NCBI GenBank assembly: GCA_030533445.1
Contig: CM060076.1
Location: 24,662,603 to 24,726,602, forward strand
Length of the DNA: 64,000 nt
Reading direction: 5' to 3'
DNA from: Cyprinodon diabolis
Lineage: Eukaryota; Chordata; Actinopteri; Cyprinodontiformes; Cyprinodontidae
This document shows, in pieces, positions 12,485-25,263 of this stretch; the stretch's first letter is position 1, and each line of letters opens with the position of its first letter. The notes under the pieces are model-generated. The model saw nothing but the letters and a program-made list of their open reading frames with translations. It made no database searches and was not told the origin of the DNA. A program made the translations under genes and the position numbers.

Positions 12485-13040
12485 CACTTGTTTATATAGC
12501 GCCATTTTACACCACATGTCATCTCAAGGCACTTTACAAGGACAATACTGTCTGACCGGTTAAAAGTGTTTTTTTTAAGGAAATGCTGCTCCTGAATAAG
12601 CTTGCTACGACGATTTTGGCTTGTATTTTGTTGAGTCTTCCACAATACCTCAAACTGAGCATGAAAGTAGCAACAGGGGAGAGTAAAAAACTTCCTTTTT
12701 ACAGGAAGAAACCTCTAGCAGAACCAGGCTTAGTGTGTCGAGGCCAAATGGGGTTCCAGGAGAAGCAGACATAAAGAAAGAAGCAGAAATACAAAAGTTA
12801 TGTGTTAACTAGCTCCACAGGTATCCCCATCCAGGTAAGACAGAAAAACAGGCCAAGCTTCAGAATCTATAAACAAAGATGGCGATGGCAGCAGCACTGC
12901 TGATAATTCAAACCAGGATGGAGTCACAGCCAAATAGGAACAGACCAGATAAAGCTGCTAGAGAACACAAAGTTAGGAGTCAATCTTAGCAAATACTATA
13001 GAATGGGAGGATAGAGATAGAATGAAGCAGTGAGGGAAAG
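12485..13040 (+). repeat. Teleost interspersed repeat ('aggaagaaacctc..cagaaccaggct' family)
   Basis: Opens with 'tttatatagcgccatttt' and 'catctcaaggcactttac', then carries 'ttacaggaagaaacctct' and 'agcagaaccaggctta', phrases I recognise as a common fish interspersed repeat of probable LINE 3'-tail origin. A shorter copy of the second half is at 59878-60000, and a related 'aaatg.actgtacttatata' sequence is at 61958-62290. It has no coding capacity. The clade is not determined. Confidence 0.55.
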
Positions 13041-13205
13041 AGGTCCCTTTGTCATCCAGCAGCCTAAACATCTAGTAACATAAATATAGAAAAATAGTTC
13101 AGAATAACTAACTATTTTGGATTAGGTATTAGAAAGGTAGAGCTACTGTATGGTAAAGGTAGAGCTGAGGAGAAACATCTGTCCACACTGAAATTTAGTG
13201 GATGG

Positions 13206-13412
13206 CAGTGGCGGATCTAGGGGGTGGCTACTTGGGCTGCAGCCCCGGATGTTTCCCCAAGAGCCCCGGATCTTGCTTCTGAGCTGATCAGAGTAAAATG
13301 TGTAGCACTGGAATTCACCAGAGAGTGGCAGCATGTGCAGGAAAGCGGCCTGTAGCATTCCTGTGCAGAAGAAGTCCCCACTAGCTGTTGCTAAACAGAC
13401 TGATGTCCCAGG
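13206..13412. mobile_element. Left end of a possible Zaphod-like hAT, right end not found
   Basis: 'cagtggcggatctaggggg' at 13206 is the typical terminus of Zaphod-like fish hATs. The next 150 bases have no coding signal and are then interrupted by another hAT (13413-14639). No matching 'atccgccactg' end was found downstream, so the element is truncated or only its end is preserved. Confidence 0.4.
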
Positions 13413-14639
13413 TAGAGTCCTGCACGGGTCGAGTTTTACCAACCCGCACCCGCCCGAACCCGTTAGGATGACTACCGAACCCGACCCGTCACCCGCGGAT
13501 GTCTTCAATTCAAATCCGAACCCGACCCGACCCGTTGATATTTAACCCGCAACCCGACCCGTTAACACATCAAGTAATAAGCTATAGTACGCTGCGCTGC
13601 AGAGCAGCGCCATTAACACTGCAGCAGACGTGTATGCACTGACTGTGGCATTTTTGGAGGGAAGCCCACACTGCCGGCAGGGCTTTAAAGGAATAGTACA
13701 CCCAAAACATGATTAGCCTTCATTTTCTACTCACCCCCATGCTGAACAACACTCTGGAGTACTTTTTTGATATCTCAAATGCATCTGGAGATCTGGGAGG
13801 CTTCTTGCTGTCTGCTGACATTCAAATAATGGAGGTCTATGGTGCCCGAGGCAGAAAGGTCCATAAAGGTCCACAAAAAACGTGTCAATATTCCTCCATA
13901 CTGCTCGTCCAATGTATTCCAAGTGTCCTGAGTGGGTAGCGTCCATAATTTACTCGAAACAAAGTCATTTAGAATGTTTTTAGAGCATAAACAGTAGTGT
14001 ATAGGATTTCCTAAAAGCGTGTTCACGAGTCTACGGAAACCGCGGCAGACCAAACCAGATGAAAGTGCGCGTTCAGCGTCTGCTCTTCCGATAATGCAAG
14101 CGTAGAAGAAGAAATGTGCTGTTTACCTGTGCAAAGAAAGAAACAACGAAAGAAAAATGTCTGAGAACTTCAGTGTTGAGGAAGAGCATGAGTTCTTTGC
14201 CGAGCTGAATGCGTGACACGTTTTTTGTGGACTTTTATGGACCTTTCTGCCTCGGGCACCATAGACCTCCATTATTTGAATGTCAGCAGACAGCAAGAAG
14301 CCTCCCAGATCTCCAGATGCATTTGAGATATCAAAAGAGTACTCCAGAGTGTTGTTCAGCATGGGGGTGAGTAGAAAATGAAGGCTAATCATGTTTTGGG
14401 TGTACTATTCCTTTAAGCTACAACAAGGGTGACCCCAGTGCCTGATTAATATAACATTTCTGATGTCCATAACACACACGCATAAAAAAAAAATCACCAA
14501 CTACCCGCCCGCACTAAGAAAATATCCCCCCGACCCCCGACCCGTTTATTTTTATTTATGTATTTTTCACCTGCAAAAGAGCATTTTAGCGGGTGACCCG
14601 TCGGGGACCCGCGGGTACCCGACCCGTTGCAGGACTCTA
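13413..14639. mobile_element. Non-autonomous hAT with ACCCG subterminal repeats
   Basis: Terminal inverted repeats 'tagagtcctgcacgggtcg' (13413) and 'cgacccgttgcaggactcta' (ending 14639) are flanked by a perfect 8-bp duplication 'gtcccagg' (13405-13412 and 14640-14647). Both arms are packed with 'acccg' units, a composition strikingly more G+C- and CpG-rich than the surroundings. Its centre is occupied by a second element (13685-14416), so the host hAT itself is only about 495 bp and has no transposase. Confidence 0.93.
13685..14416. mobile_element. Foldback/long-TIR element, family F3 copy 1 (nested)
   Basis: Begins 'ttaaaggaatagtacaccc' and ends with its inverse 'gggtgtactattcctttaa'. The inverted repeats extend about 185 bases inward, so each arm yields a spurious open frame. 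The spacer contains a segment (about 14050-14215) missing from copy 2 (57184-57758), including an ATG at 14158 opening a 19-codon frame (MSENFSVEEE...). Both copies are bounded by TTAA, which would fit a piggyBac-like TTAA target, but the motif could equally be the end of the repeat itself. Superfamily undetermined. Confidence 0.75.
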
Positions 14640-14647
14640 GTCCCAGG

Positions 14648-15342
14648 TATGTGAAGCTCTGACTGACTTCCAGACGTTCTTTGTCCTGGAGTTGTATAAA
14701 ATTCTGTTCCCCTTGTGTCGGGAGCGCGCATTGAAGCCAGAGAGGCGAACATGGCGGATGGGACCATTTTCATGCATGTCAATGTTGTAACATCCAGTTT
14801 AATCAGCAGCTGTTGTCTTTAAAATTGTAAAATAAATAAATAGACGAGGTCCTTTTGAGCTGTTTTGTGTTATTTTTTAAACGCCAAGAGAATTTGTCTT
14901 TTTCCAACTTCTGTCAGTTAAGCCTGACAGAAATAAAAGTCAGAAGTATTTTTCATTTTTCACTGCTGATATACGTAGTTCTCCATTGGGTGTGAGCAGT
15001 TTAGATGATAAAACAAGTTAGTTGTGTTACCAGACTTTGTTTTTACCGGTTCCCTGAAAAATTTTACAAATCATTGCGGTCCTCTGTCTCTCGTGCTGTT
15101 ACATCTTCACATGCTCTGTGTTGTGGTTTGAGAGGGCGCTTTGTGATGGCGTACCTGGGTCCTTGATTGTGATTGGTTGGTGGGAAATGGTGACTGTAGC
15201 ATCAACCTACAAGATAGGCAATAATATAAAGAAAGGAAAACTGTGTTTCAATATTAAGCTGTTATAGACCCTTTTTTTTAACTATTGCGCCACACGTCTA
15301 TCAATCAATATGTATTGTTATTGAATTATTGTCCAGCCCTAG
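14648..15342. other. Unassigned stretch ending in a possible DNA-transposon terminus
   Basis: No coding signal. The last part (about 15280-15342) finishes 'attattgtccagccctag', the inverse of 'ctagggctggacaat', a terminus common to fish hAT elements. No left partner was found. Confidence 0.35.
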
Positions 15343-18300
15343 TCTGAATGGAGGAATTCTGTTGTACTTTTTTTTAAACAAGCACATTTTATCTTTACAT
15401 TTTGACATAACTTGAAAAATCATTTGTGGAGATGTTTTTGGGAGAAAGCCGGAAAAAGTCATCTTCTATTAAATATTATCTCAGAAAGTGGAAGAAGGCA
15501 GTATGAGAGACAGCGGAAGGGCAGGATATTTAACATGGAATCATGTCTAGAAAGAGATACAGAGACAGAGGAAAGCAGAATAAAGACAAGACTAGAGCAG
15601 CTTAGGCCATTTGACAGACAGTGATTTACTGCCTTCCCGCTGACTCTTATGTTGTCTTTGTCGCTAATTGACAGTCAATTATCTCTTGATGTCAGCCTCA
15701 TCCAGAGGCAAATCAGTCTGCATGAAGACTTTGTTGACATCCCTTGGGAATGGCCAAGTTTACAAGACTCCTGTGATGAAACAATCGTGCTTTGAGACAT
15801 CCTTCCTTTCTCCCCTGAAATCCCAGGAAAAAAACCCTGTAGTGCAGGTGAACTCAAGCCAACTCTGAATAAATGAAGAAGGGGATAATAAAGAACTGGG
15901 AAGGAGGGATAGGGAAGTAAAGGGTTTCACTGATTAGAACATTAAAACAGAACAAATAATGATAAGTGATTGTATTGGTCAAACTGTTTTATTGTTTTAC
16001 TACCTGCTTCTGTCATGCTTTTATCTTTGTTTGCTTTTATTCTGCTTTTATTTTTCTTTTATTTATCATTCTTACATTTTTTTGTTTAATTCATGCAAAG
16101 CATTTTGAATTTTCCTTACTACTGAATTGTGTTAAACAAATAAACTTACCTTGCCTTGTAGAATAACCATGACACATTTAGTCAACCATCTGTTAAATAT
16201 GGTATGCCTGAAATACCACAATGTTCCACAACATACCAAAGTTACAGAACTTTGGAGCACACATGGTTTTTTATTAAAAAAAATGCTTATTCGATAGTTG
16301 TAAAATATCCAATTATGAAAAAAATTGGAACACTAAAATCCCAACTGATCTCCATTTTACACTACAACAAAAACTAAATAAAAATAAATGAAAAACAAAA
16401 ATTATACTATAAGAATAACTTGTGTTTAGTCAAATATAGGACTATACCTCTGGCCAGAGCTTCCATCTTCATTCAAAAAATTACACTTCTCATCACGTCG
16501 TCTACCCATATGCCAACTGTGAAACATGATGGTTGTAATCGATTTGCTATGCCATACAGAAAATAAGATTAAAGAAGTCAAATGTGGAAAGATGTTTAGA
16601 GAAAGACTTTTTCATAATGGTCTGTCTCTAATAGTAGGCCAACAGTTTATTATTAAACATGACCCTGAATTGTAGGAAAAGGCCATGACAAAGGAGTAGC
16701 TTTGGGACAGCCTTTATATGTCTTTGACTGGCCATAGAGAACAAATACCTATTTTTAAATAAATTCTTCTTTAAAGACTGTAAATGTCTACTAATACTGT
16801 CTGCTGGACCTGGCACAACTTAGGAGGGGGGAGTCTGTAGGAGGGGGAACATAGCCCTAAAAAACAAGCTTGCAAAAACATTCCTAAAAAGACTGTGCCT
16901 CAGCAAAATAAAAGGTAAGACCTGTAAATGGTTATTTAATGCTGAAGTAGTAATATGAACATAAAGCCTCTTAAAGTCATTTGTGCATCTTTTTTGTTGA
17001 GAGCTGTACCTAGAACTTCAACACAAAATATAACCAATACCTTTTTATATAAGTCTGTTATGTACAAAATACAGGAAATGTGAAGGGATTGGAATACTTT
17101 CCAGCAGCCCTAAAAGACGTGACAAAAACATTATCCAAATATTAAATAAGCTTTTTAAAATAAGAACTGATGTTAACAGCGCTGTGCCAAGATTTGTGTG
17201 TTGATTTAAAAAAACGTGTAAAAAAGTTAAAAAAAAGTGTAAAAAAACAACAACAAAACAACGTATAACAGTTGAGAGGCAATTAGGGTGCATAACACCC
17301 TCAAGTTCATCAGAAAGACTCAACACACAACTAGCTGTCTGTTCGAGGTTGCCATTCCTGCAGTTTGTTTGTTTTTTTCCAGATGCAGGCCAATTGACTT
17401 CTCATCAATTATTAATTATGTTTTGGGCAAAGGAATCTAGCTGCAAGGCTTTACTGTTGAAAAAACCTTGTCGCAGGTCAAAAGGTGGCTTTGCATCAAG
17501 GTAATAAAATCCTATTGCAAAAATATCACAACAATATAAAGCACAAATTGTTATTCCAAAAAAATTGAATTGTTGAACCATCTGTGTAGCGAAGTACTTC
17601 TCTATTTTCATGAGTTTATCTGATCCCAAGAGTTTGTTTATCCACAGCTGTTGCTGTGGTAGATGGATTCTTTTTATGCAAGGTCTAATTTCCCATGCTC
17701 AATGTATGTAGTGAGATAAGAGTTGTTATTCAGCTCAGTAATATGATGTGCTGCCAGGCAAAGCGAGAACCCAGCAACACCTGTCCAATCAGCCCTGAAG
17801 ATGTCTCAAATATGACAATCAGTGGTTGTGGCGTTTTGAAGCTTTAAACTCACAGGAAGCATTAGTAATTGGCTTTTGTTTGTCCTGCTCCTATCGGTGT
17901 GTTTCTCTCATGGATAACTTGGAACTAATTAATTGGGATGCAAGGGGAAGAGTGGGATTTGCTTTTCTGTTTCGCTCCATTTCGTTTTCTTTAAAACCAC
18001 AATGTCTAAAGCATTGGGCAGCCTTCCCTTTTGTAAAAGCCTGCATACTGATACAAACCTTTGGATGTTTTTGGAGATAAATTACTTATTTTTATTTAAG
18101 AGGTTTTCTCTGGTCTCTCTATCTTTCTCTTCGCCACCACTTCAGCTTTAATGTTTTCAACATGTTTCTGCCAGCACCCCCACAGCATTATACACTTACA
18201 TAAATGGAAAATAACAAGATTCCTTTTAAAGAAATCATGCTGTTTTCAAATAATTGCTTTGATATGATCCAAGCATTTCATCTACTAAAGCCCCAGGAAG

Positions 18301-18989
18301 TTCTTTAATGGAGTCTTATTGAACAATTCAGCAGGATATGCGCTCTCAGAATCACTTATTACACATAATAAAGGAACCACACTGGAACATCAATATGCAC
18401 AGCCTTTCCTTGAAAGATTGGTGATTTGATTTTTTATGCTGTTTTCTTTGATTATACACAAATCTAAGCAAGCAATATTACTCTTATTTCCTCGATGTTG
18501 TCATTGTTTTACATTTTTCTTAAACAAGGTTTTCTAGAAATAGCCCAAGTTAGGGTTTTCTGTGCCTCTGTCTTTAATTTGTGTTTATTACATTTGAAAA
18601 TCTTGTTGGCCAATGCATATTAATGACCAACAAAAGGGAATTTTAAATCTGCCCCAGATCAGTGTCTTCACTCCAGGGAGAGCCATTAAATAACAGTTTC
18701 AAAGACAAGGAAAGAAGCTACGACAGGGTTTACAGGCACTAAAAACAAGAGATAAAATTGCCAGTCCCTCAGCAAGGTGTCTCCATAATGACTGTATAAA
18801 ATGTTCATATAGCAGGCTTTTAAGCTGTTTTTTCCGTAGTGTCCTGCTCAGTTTTGTTTTAGTCTCCCAAAACACATGGGAATACTGGATCTGTGCAGTT
18901 AAAAAAAAAAAGTGTAGCAGTTCTAATCAAATTTTAATTCAAAAGGGTGGCCAAAAGAGACCAAGAACTGAATAGATATACTGAACCCC
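15343..18989. other. Unassigned AT-rich non-coding stretch
   Basis: About 3.6 kb without recognisable coding regions. Positions about 16508-16540 translate as 'MPTVKHDGC', reminiscent of the 'IPTVKHGGG' motif of Tc1 transposases, but nothing around it supports a larger relic. Confidence 0.45.
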
Positions 18990-18994
18990 TCCAC

Positions 18995-19669
18995 TGTCAG
19001 GCTCAGAACAAAAGGAACCAGTATTCAAGATGGAAAGCAGGTTAGATTTAACAAAACATTTAAGAAAGACTGGACTACAGCGAACAGTGTGGGCTTCTAA
19101 GGCAGGAACATCAATCCGAGCCCAGAGGAAGTTGGTTCCAGCCAGTAGGCTGCTAACAAGCACGGCGGGCACCGCCACAGGGGGTCCCAGTCGTTGATAT
19201 CTCAGAGGTAAGGCAGGAGATCAGAACCGAGCAGACGATGATAGGCAGGATAATCCAGATGGTAAAGCCAAAGCCGGTGTTAATGAGGCGCTCATGAGTC
19301 AGAGCCAGGAGATCAGAGGTCCAAAGTGGTGCCGAAAGGAAATCCAGAACAGAGTCAGGGAACAGTTCCAGGTTCAGTTCACAGACAGGCAGATATCCGG
19401 CAGGAGTCTGAAGACAGGTCAGGCAAAAGGATCAGAATGGGAACAGGCAGGCTCAAATGTCCAGAAGGCAGAATGGGTCAGGATCTGGCAATGAGAACAC
19501 AAAGGAATGCTAGAGAACTCTCAACAAAGGCTCAAATAAACTGGTACTGATAACTGGTTTGAAGGCTGGTTAAATAGAGGCAGGATCAGGTGGATGAGAT
19601 TAACGGTAATGAGAATTGGGCGGAGATAAGCAGGTGAGAAAAATTAGCAATTGACATGAGATCATGACA
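18995..19669 (-). mobile_element. Solo LTR, Gypsy-like family (copy A)
   Basis: Read on the minus strand it starts 'tgtcatgatctcatg' and ends 'gttctgagcctgaca', giving canonical TG...CA ends, and it is flanked by a perfect 5-bp duplication 'tccac' (18990-18994 and 19670-19674). A 'tatttaacc' element near the 5' third could serve as a TATA box. No internal retroelement sequence is present, so it is a solo LTR left by LTR-LTR recombination (inference). It resembles the LTRs at 39101 and 53652 and, more distantly, 21649 and 24871. Confidence 0.85.
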
Positions 19670-19674
19670 TCCAC

Positions 19675-21643
19675 TGGGTGAATGAGAAATAGAACAATAG
19701 TAAAGTGATCCTGTATAATGTTGTTCATTTTATAATGCTGTAAAATAATCCTGCTATAATGATAATAAAAAAAAAGACTTCAGCTGTCATATGTCAACAT
19801 ATGTGAATATGCTGTATCTACCCTATGCATCTTTTTCTTCCTTTGGCATCATCTTCTCTTTTCCACTAGTTAAGGTGATGTAACATGTACATTTCTCCAG
19901 TGTGAGATCAATAAATCAAATCAATCAAAGAGTTGTGTTTGTAATATTAAAGAACAAAACTATTTGCTTGAGATATAAATATAATTTACCTGCCAGTATG
20001 TTAACACATATTTTTGGACTAAGGATTTTGCCATCCATATTCAACCATGCATTATATTCTTTGACATAATGAAGTGTTGTGTAATAATTTATAAATCTGT
20101 TTTTGTTTTATGGTTTTAAACGATTTGTCTTAGAAAAATCGAAATACCTATGAAATTACACTATGTAGTGTTGCACAGTTACAAAGATTTTTTAATACAT
20201 TGTTATATTTACAACTATAGTATTATCAGAGCTCTCGAGCTTATAAGTTCAGAGACGGTTCTGCTTTGGGAGGTGGGACTCAAAAAAGGAGAGATTTAGA
20301 CTGAGCTCTGAAAATTATAATTGGGTTAGACACATGGGACAAAATGCCACTTGGTTGAAAACCCTACCAGGAGCTTCCTCTATGTAGTTTGCATGGTTTT
20401 ATCCCATTATTACTTCCTTCCAATGAGAGACCAAAATTAAACATGTAAGCTTAATGACCAACTGTCTGTCTGCAGCTGTTTTTCTGTGCATGGTTTTCAG
20501 TCTTTGCACCTGTTCAGTCTATGCTTCATCTATTGTCTCTTAATTCCACAAGATGAAACATAGATGTAAAATCCACTTGGCACAGCAAAGCTCTTTTTTA
20601 TCATCAGGAATCAAAGGACAGGGTCACAACTCTAAAAACAGCATTATGGATAGATTCAGTCAACAAATTTATAAAATTACAATTTTATCTTTAGGTAATT
20701 CAAAGAAATGTTCCACAAGAGTACTAGATGACAAATTTGGTTGGAAAAATAGAAGGTCCTGATATAAAGAAATTCATGAACTACTCAAAAACAACGTGAA
20801 GGACAAACCGTGGTCAGTTAATATCACTTTGTAAAAAGACAATGCACCAAAACTTGTAGACATTATTGTAAATGATTTGTGCTTCTAAAAGCATTTGCAG
20901 TCATCTGGTGTGCCTGAAAAGTATTACCTTTTCATAAAAGGCAAGGTAAACTTGGTGAGTTGTTTGTTCACCCTTTGTGAATGAAATAATTAATTAAGTA
21001 ATTATTCTGTTATTGTTATTTATAGAAGCATACCAGAACAGTTGACACTTGAGAAATAAAGAAAAGTAACAATCTACCATTTTTGGCACACTTAAATTAA
21101 TGTAGCGTATTTAATATTTAATCAGATTACTTCAGCTCTATCGTATTAATCTTCTTAACACACAACCAAATGGCAGTGTTAAGGACAACAGATGAAGACA
21201 TTACAACATAAATGAAAGTGAACAATTCCCCAAACTGTTTAGAGCAAACAACTTTCCCTAATTCTGACACAATCATATTTAAACCTTTTCCTTCTAGGGA
21301 TCTGTTTAGATGAATAAGAGGGATATCCAGTTTCATGCAACACTGTTCAGGGGGTTTGCCATAATCTCTTGAGGAAATAACACACCAGCTGTAGGGTGCC
21401 TATGCTCAGCTCTGTGAAATGTGGGAGGAAAAGTCCAAGTTCATTAAGTCTTTGCTGGGTCTTTGGACCTAGTGTTTTCAGCTAAACTCACTGAGTCGCA
21501 CTGTTACTAGTTCAATAGTAAAATAAAATAATCAGTGATGGGTCAATTTAAAATGCAAAACAAGAGGAAATATTCTTTTTTCTTGAAAATCCTTGAATTT
21601 TCTATTTTTGGTTGGAAGGCCACTGCTTTGAGTCAAGGACCTT
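19675..21643. other. Unassigned AT-rich non-coding stretch
   Basis: No supported gene, repeat terminus or RNA gene seen. Confidence 0.5.
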
Positions 21644-21648
21644 CTTAT

Positions 21649-22522
21649 TGTCAAGACCCGAGGACAGATGGACCCAGTATTCAGGAGAGACAGTCAGTAG
21701 GAAAGGTCAAAAGATTTAATAAAATAAAAACAAAACAAAAGCGGAGCTGTGGCTCGCGGACACTGCAGGCGGGGGGGCGGGGCACCGCCCAATCTCAGAC
21801 ACCCTGGGGGAGAAACACAGGTAGGTGACCGCGATAAACTGATGTATGATTATCTGGGTTGGTCACTTACCTGGTTTAACAGTCCAGACCACGAGTGTCC
21901 CCAGTGCTGCAGTCCCAGGGGTGAAGCTGGAAGCTGATCTTGGTGAGGGATCCAGAACAGACAGGAACAGGCAGGATCCAGATCAGGCAGGAACAGAGAC
22001 AGGTGGCAGGATCCAGACTTCCAGAAGGGTTCAAAGTCAGAATGGGACCAGGAGCATGACCAGGTGGTCACGCAGAGGAGCAGACAGGATCAGGTGCAGA
22101 CAGGCAGGCACAGTGGAAGAGGGTAGCCGAGACAGGACGTAGAAACCGGAACTTGAAGCAGACTTTAAACTGGTGTCCACCCTGGAGCCAGGCTTACTTT
22201 GATAAAAACTGAACCTCCCCCCATAATGAGCCAAAAACCCAGAGGACTCCGCAGGGGAGGAACAGTGGACGATCAGGAGACAAGACAAACACTAAAACCC
22301 TCTTTCCACTGGCAGCTAGGATCCAGGACATGAACCAAATAAAAACTGAACAGAAAGACTGACAGAAAGACAAGCAATGATCTGGCACTGAATGCTCAGG
22401 CTGAACTGAAATTAAACCAGAGGAAACAGGTGAGGGGAATAAATTATAATGAGGCAGGGAAGGAAGAGGGCAGGTGAGAGGAATTACTAATTAGGGGAGA
22501 GCAAACAGGCCAGATCATGACA
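21649..22522 (-). mobile_element. Solo LTR, Gypsy-like family (copy B)
   Basis: Minus-strand ends are 'tgtcatgatctggcctg' and 'gtcctcgggtcttgaca', flanked by a perfect 5-bp duplication 'cttat' (21644-21648 and 22523-22527). The middle is a purine-rich, CAGG-reiterated stretch (about 21940-22130) that makes spurious frames on both strands. It belongs to the same broad LTR group as copy A but is clearly a different subfamily, with a longer body and a different terminus. No internal retroelement genes. Confidence 0.85.
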
Positions 22523-22527
22523 CTTAT

Positions 22528-23779
22528 GGAATTTCACAAACAGAAATCAACTGATTGTGTAGTCAGACAGATTCCAAAACTTTAATGAGCTTTCTGCACT
22601 GAAGACATGATAAGAGTGAAGGTCAAAACCATCCAGCAGGTTTGAAAACTCAGTCAAAGGTCCTTACCTTGTTTCAAACAACGTGCTCAGCTGAGCAGGA
22701 GGGTGCTGTGTCTGTGAGTGATAATTAATGCATGTACAATCTACACTCAAAATCAGCCGCCCAACGATCACAGCATCTATACTCTTTGCAGCTTTTTCCT
22801 CGTTATGGCCAGCTCCAGAAACTGAGAGCTGACAACACCACACCATAAGGCAGTACAAAACAAAGCCATTTGCAACATTGTCAAAACCCTCTTGGCGTTT
22901 CCAAGAATCTTTTCTTTCCAGGGGTTTTCCAAAATCTGTTAATAATGGTGGTATTTATTGGAAGAATTAAGCAAATTCTGTGGCTTTAAATCCTGATAGC
23001 TAACCTGTTTTACAAAACAGTCTTTTATAATTCAACCATCATAAATATAATGAATAAAATGTAACTCAGATGAGATTATTTAAAAAAAAAGAAAATCACT
23101 ATAATAAAAAAATATCATATAAGATCACTAGACTAAATGAAAAGTCTGCATTTTTCATTAGTAAGACATTCTAACAATAATGAATAGATCACTCTGGACC
23201 ATTTTGTTAAAGTGCATCTGCTTTTATTTTTATGCAATCATGTTTGATTATTGATCAGAGCTCAACTATTAAGATGTAATTTAATCCTTGAAGAGGTCTA
23301 CTATTCAGTGAACAGCAAGAGAATCTATCTGGGGATTTAAAATACTTTGGCACATTTCTTTGGTGTGAAATATATCCTCATGCTTGTGCCTAGACTGAAG
23401 CACTTGCAGCACTCACACTACAAATCTATCATTTCAGCAGCAGCCCATGGGAAATCCATCTTGTCATTTTTCCCCCTTCTCTCCTCACAGCCTGAGAGTG
23501 TGGGAGGAGTGCAGAGGAACCTTGCATTAATGCCTCTTGCTTTTCAAACGGGAGCCCATCAACTGGGGATATGTGTTCATTTCATTTGCTTTATATCTAA
23601 CTCTGAAGGAGGATATGGGGAGTGCAGGGATTAGCAGACAGACACACTATAAGGATGTCTGGCTGACTGTTGACTCTGTAGGATCCCAGTAGACTCTGTG
23701 CACACTTGTATGTGCACATAAGGCGAGACGAGGCAGTGGTTGTTTTGTTATTTTTTTTTATTATGTACATAGCCTCATG

Positions 23780-23782
<3 letters not shown>
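22528..23782. other. Unassigned non-coding stretch
   Basis: No coding or repeat features recognised. Confidence 0.5.

Positions 23783-23874
<92 letters not shown>
23783..23874. repeat. (AT)46 microsatellite
   Basis: Ninety-two bases of uninterrupted AT. The alternating Tyr-Ile frame seen across it on the minus strand is an artefact. Confidence 0.97.
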
Positions 23875-23876
<2 letters not shown>

Positions 23877-24865
23877 TGAAGCCATACTTTTATATCCTCT
23901 ATGAATGGCAAAGCCTGGTGGTTTCATTTTTGCCCTGATATAAATTTGATTGAAAAATAAGTCCCAGAAAATAAGATTAAATCAAACCAGGAAGCTGAAT
24001 TCCAAATTAAATAAAAAATCAGTTGTGTGTGAAGCTGAACAGTCATTTCTAAGATGCTGATAAATATTACAGCAAATATTATGGAGACATCTGATATTTC
24101 TAGGTCAAAATACTGTATCCAGTCCTCTATTTATCTGGTAATGTTTGTTTTTATTTGTTTGCAAATTCACTTTACATGACAGCTGTGCAAATGTTTTTAT
24201 GCATAATTCAGCGCATGTACACTATTTTCAGGTAATCAGAACAACAAAAACAAAAATAATTTATGCAAAAACGAAAACATTATGTAAAAATATGCACGAA
24301 ATATACTTCACCAAGATATGTTTCCCAAGCCCTTTCAAAGCCCAATGTATCCTTGTTGTGCATAAAGGTATGTTTAACAGGGTAAGAGAGTAGAGTGAGT
24401 GCAGTACAAATCTCCAAGCAAGAGTTTGTTAGAAGAGTAGAAAAAGTTAATATAAGGCCTTCAGTACATTATCTTCTTTAGATATATAGAGAGTATAAAT
24501 CTGGATGGTCTCGGCGTTTGAAACCAATAACTACTCAACACCAAAAAGGACACCTATCTTCTTAAAATATTCCTAAAAACTGATGGTCATGTTCTATGTA
24601 CAGAAGAAGTGTTTTCGAGTCCAAGGATGAGGAGTCATGGGTGTCACATGAGTGGCTGAACTCAGCTGCTCATCCTCTAGGACAAGCCACCTTTCAGAGA
24701 TAACACTAAGGAATGCCATGGCACCTTCTCTGGGCCTTGACCATCAAAGGCCGAGTTGCCAGACTCTTATTGGATGGGTTGGCTACAGCAGTGGTATGCT
24801 TTATTTTATGGCAGTGTTTTGTTTGTTTTCTGTGGATTTATTTTTTTTTTAAAGCTTGATAAAGA
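23875..24865. other. Unassigned non-coding stretch
   Basis: No gene supported; a T-rich run (about 24837-24850) precedes the LTR fragment. Confidence 0.5.
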
Positions 24866-24870
24866 GATTG

Positions 24871-25258
24871 TGGCTTCGGACTCCTGGACCTCTGAGCCTG
24901 CCTGTTCCTGTTCTGATCTGTTTGCCTGACCTGGCTTCGGACTCCTGCATGTTCTCTGGGGCTGCAGCATTTAGGACACTCTAGGCAATGCCCACCACAT
25001 CTTTTTGGTAGCCCACCGGCTGGATCCTAGCCCATTTCTTTGGCATGAACTGAACTTGTAAACCAGTTGGTGACTCACGCTCATAATCTTCCTTGTTAGA
25101 TTTACCTGGTCACTAACCTGTGTTTCCTCTCTCCAGAGTCTGCTGCCTCAGACGTCCTAGCCGCTGCTACTCAGATCCAACAGATTTAAATAAACACTTT
25201 TAGGTTATTCCAATGTGTCTAGTCTGAATACTGGGTCCCTCTGTTCTGAGTCATGACA
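24871..25258 (+). mobile_element. 5'-truncated LTR, Gypsy-like family (copy C)
   Basis: The text 'gcctgcctgttcctgttctg' through 'gaatactgggtccctctg' to 'ctgagtcatgaca' matches the 3' two-thirds of the LTRs at 39101 and 53652; the usual 'tgtcatgat' start is missing. Even so, the fragment starts with TG, ends with CA and is flanked by 'gattg' on both sides (24866-24870 and 25259-25263). A 5-bp match can arise by chance, so a genuine short LTR and a truncated one are both possible. Includes a possible poly(A) signal 'aataaa' near 25188. Confidence 0.65.
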
Positions 25259-25263
25259 GATTG

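Noticed and set aside
13709..13939. Frame starting MISLHFLLTPML, repeated at 14123-14392 and 57208-57438
   Set aside because: The same frame appears because the arms of foldback family F3 are inverted repeats; it has no protein features and is present in non-coding MITE sequence.
16508..16540. 'MPTVKHDGC' resembling a Tc1 motif
   Set aside because: Only nine residues match, with no supporting sequence on either side.
21535..22288. Several 60-100 codon frames on both strands
   Set aside because: They fall in the purine-rich body of solo LTR copy B and show no domain character.
23597..23911. 104-codon frame with a long Tyr-Ile repeat
   Set aside because: Produced entirely by the (AT)46 microsatellite.
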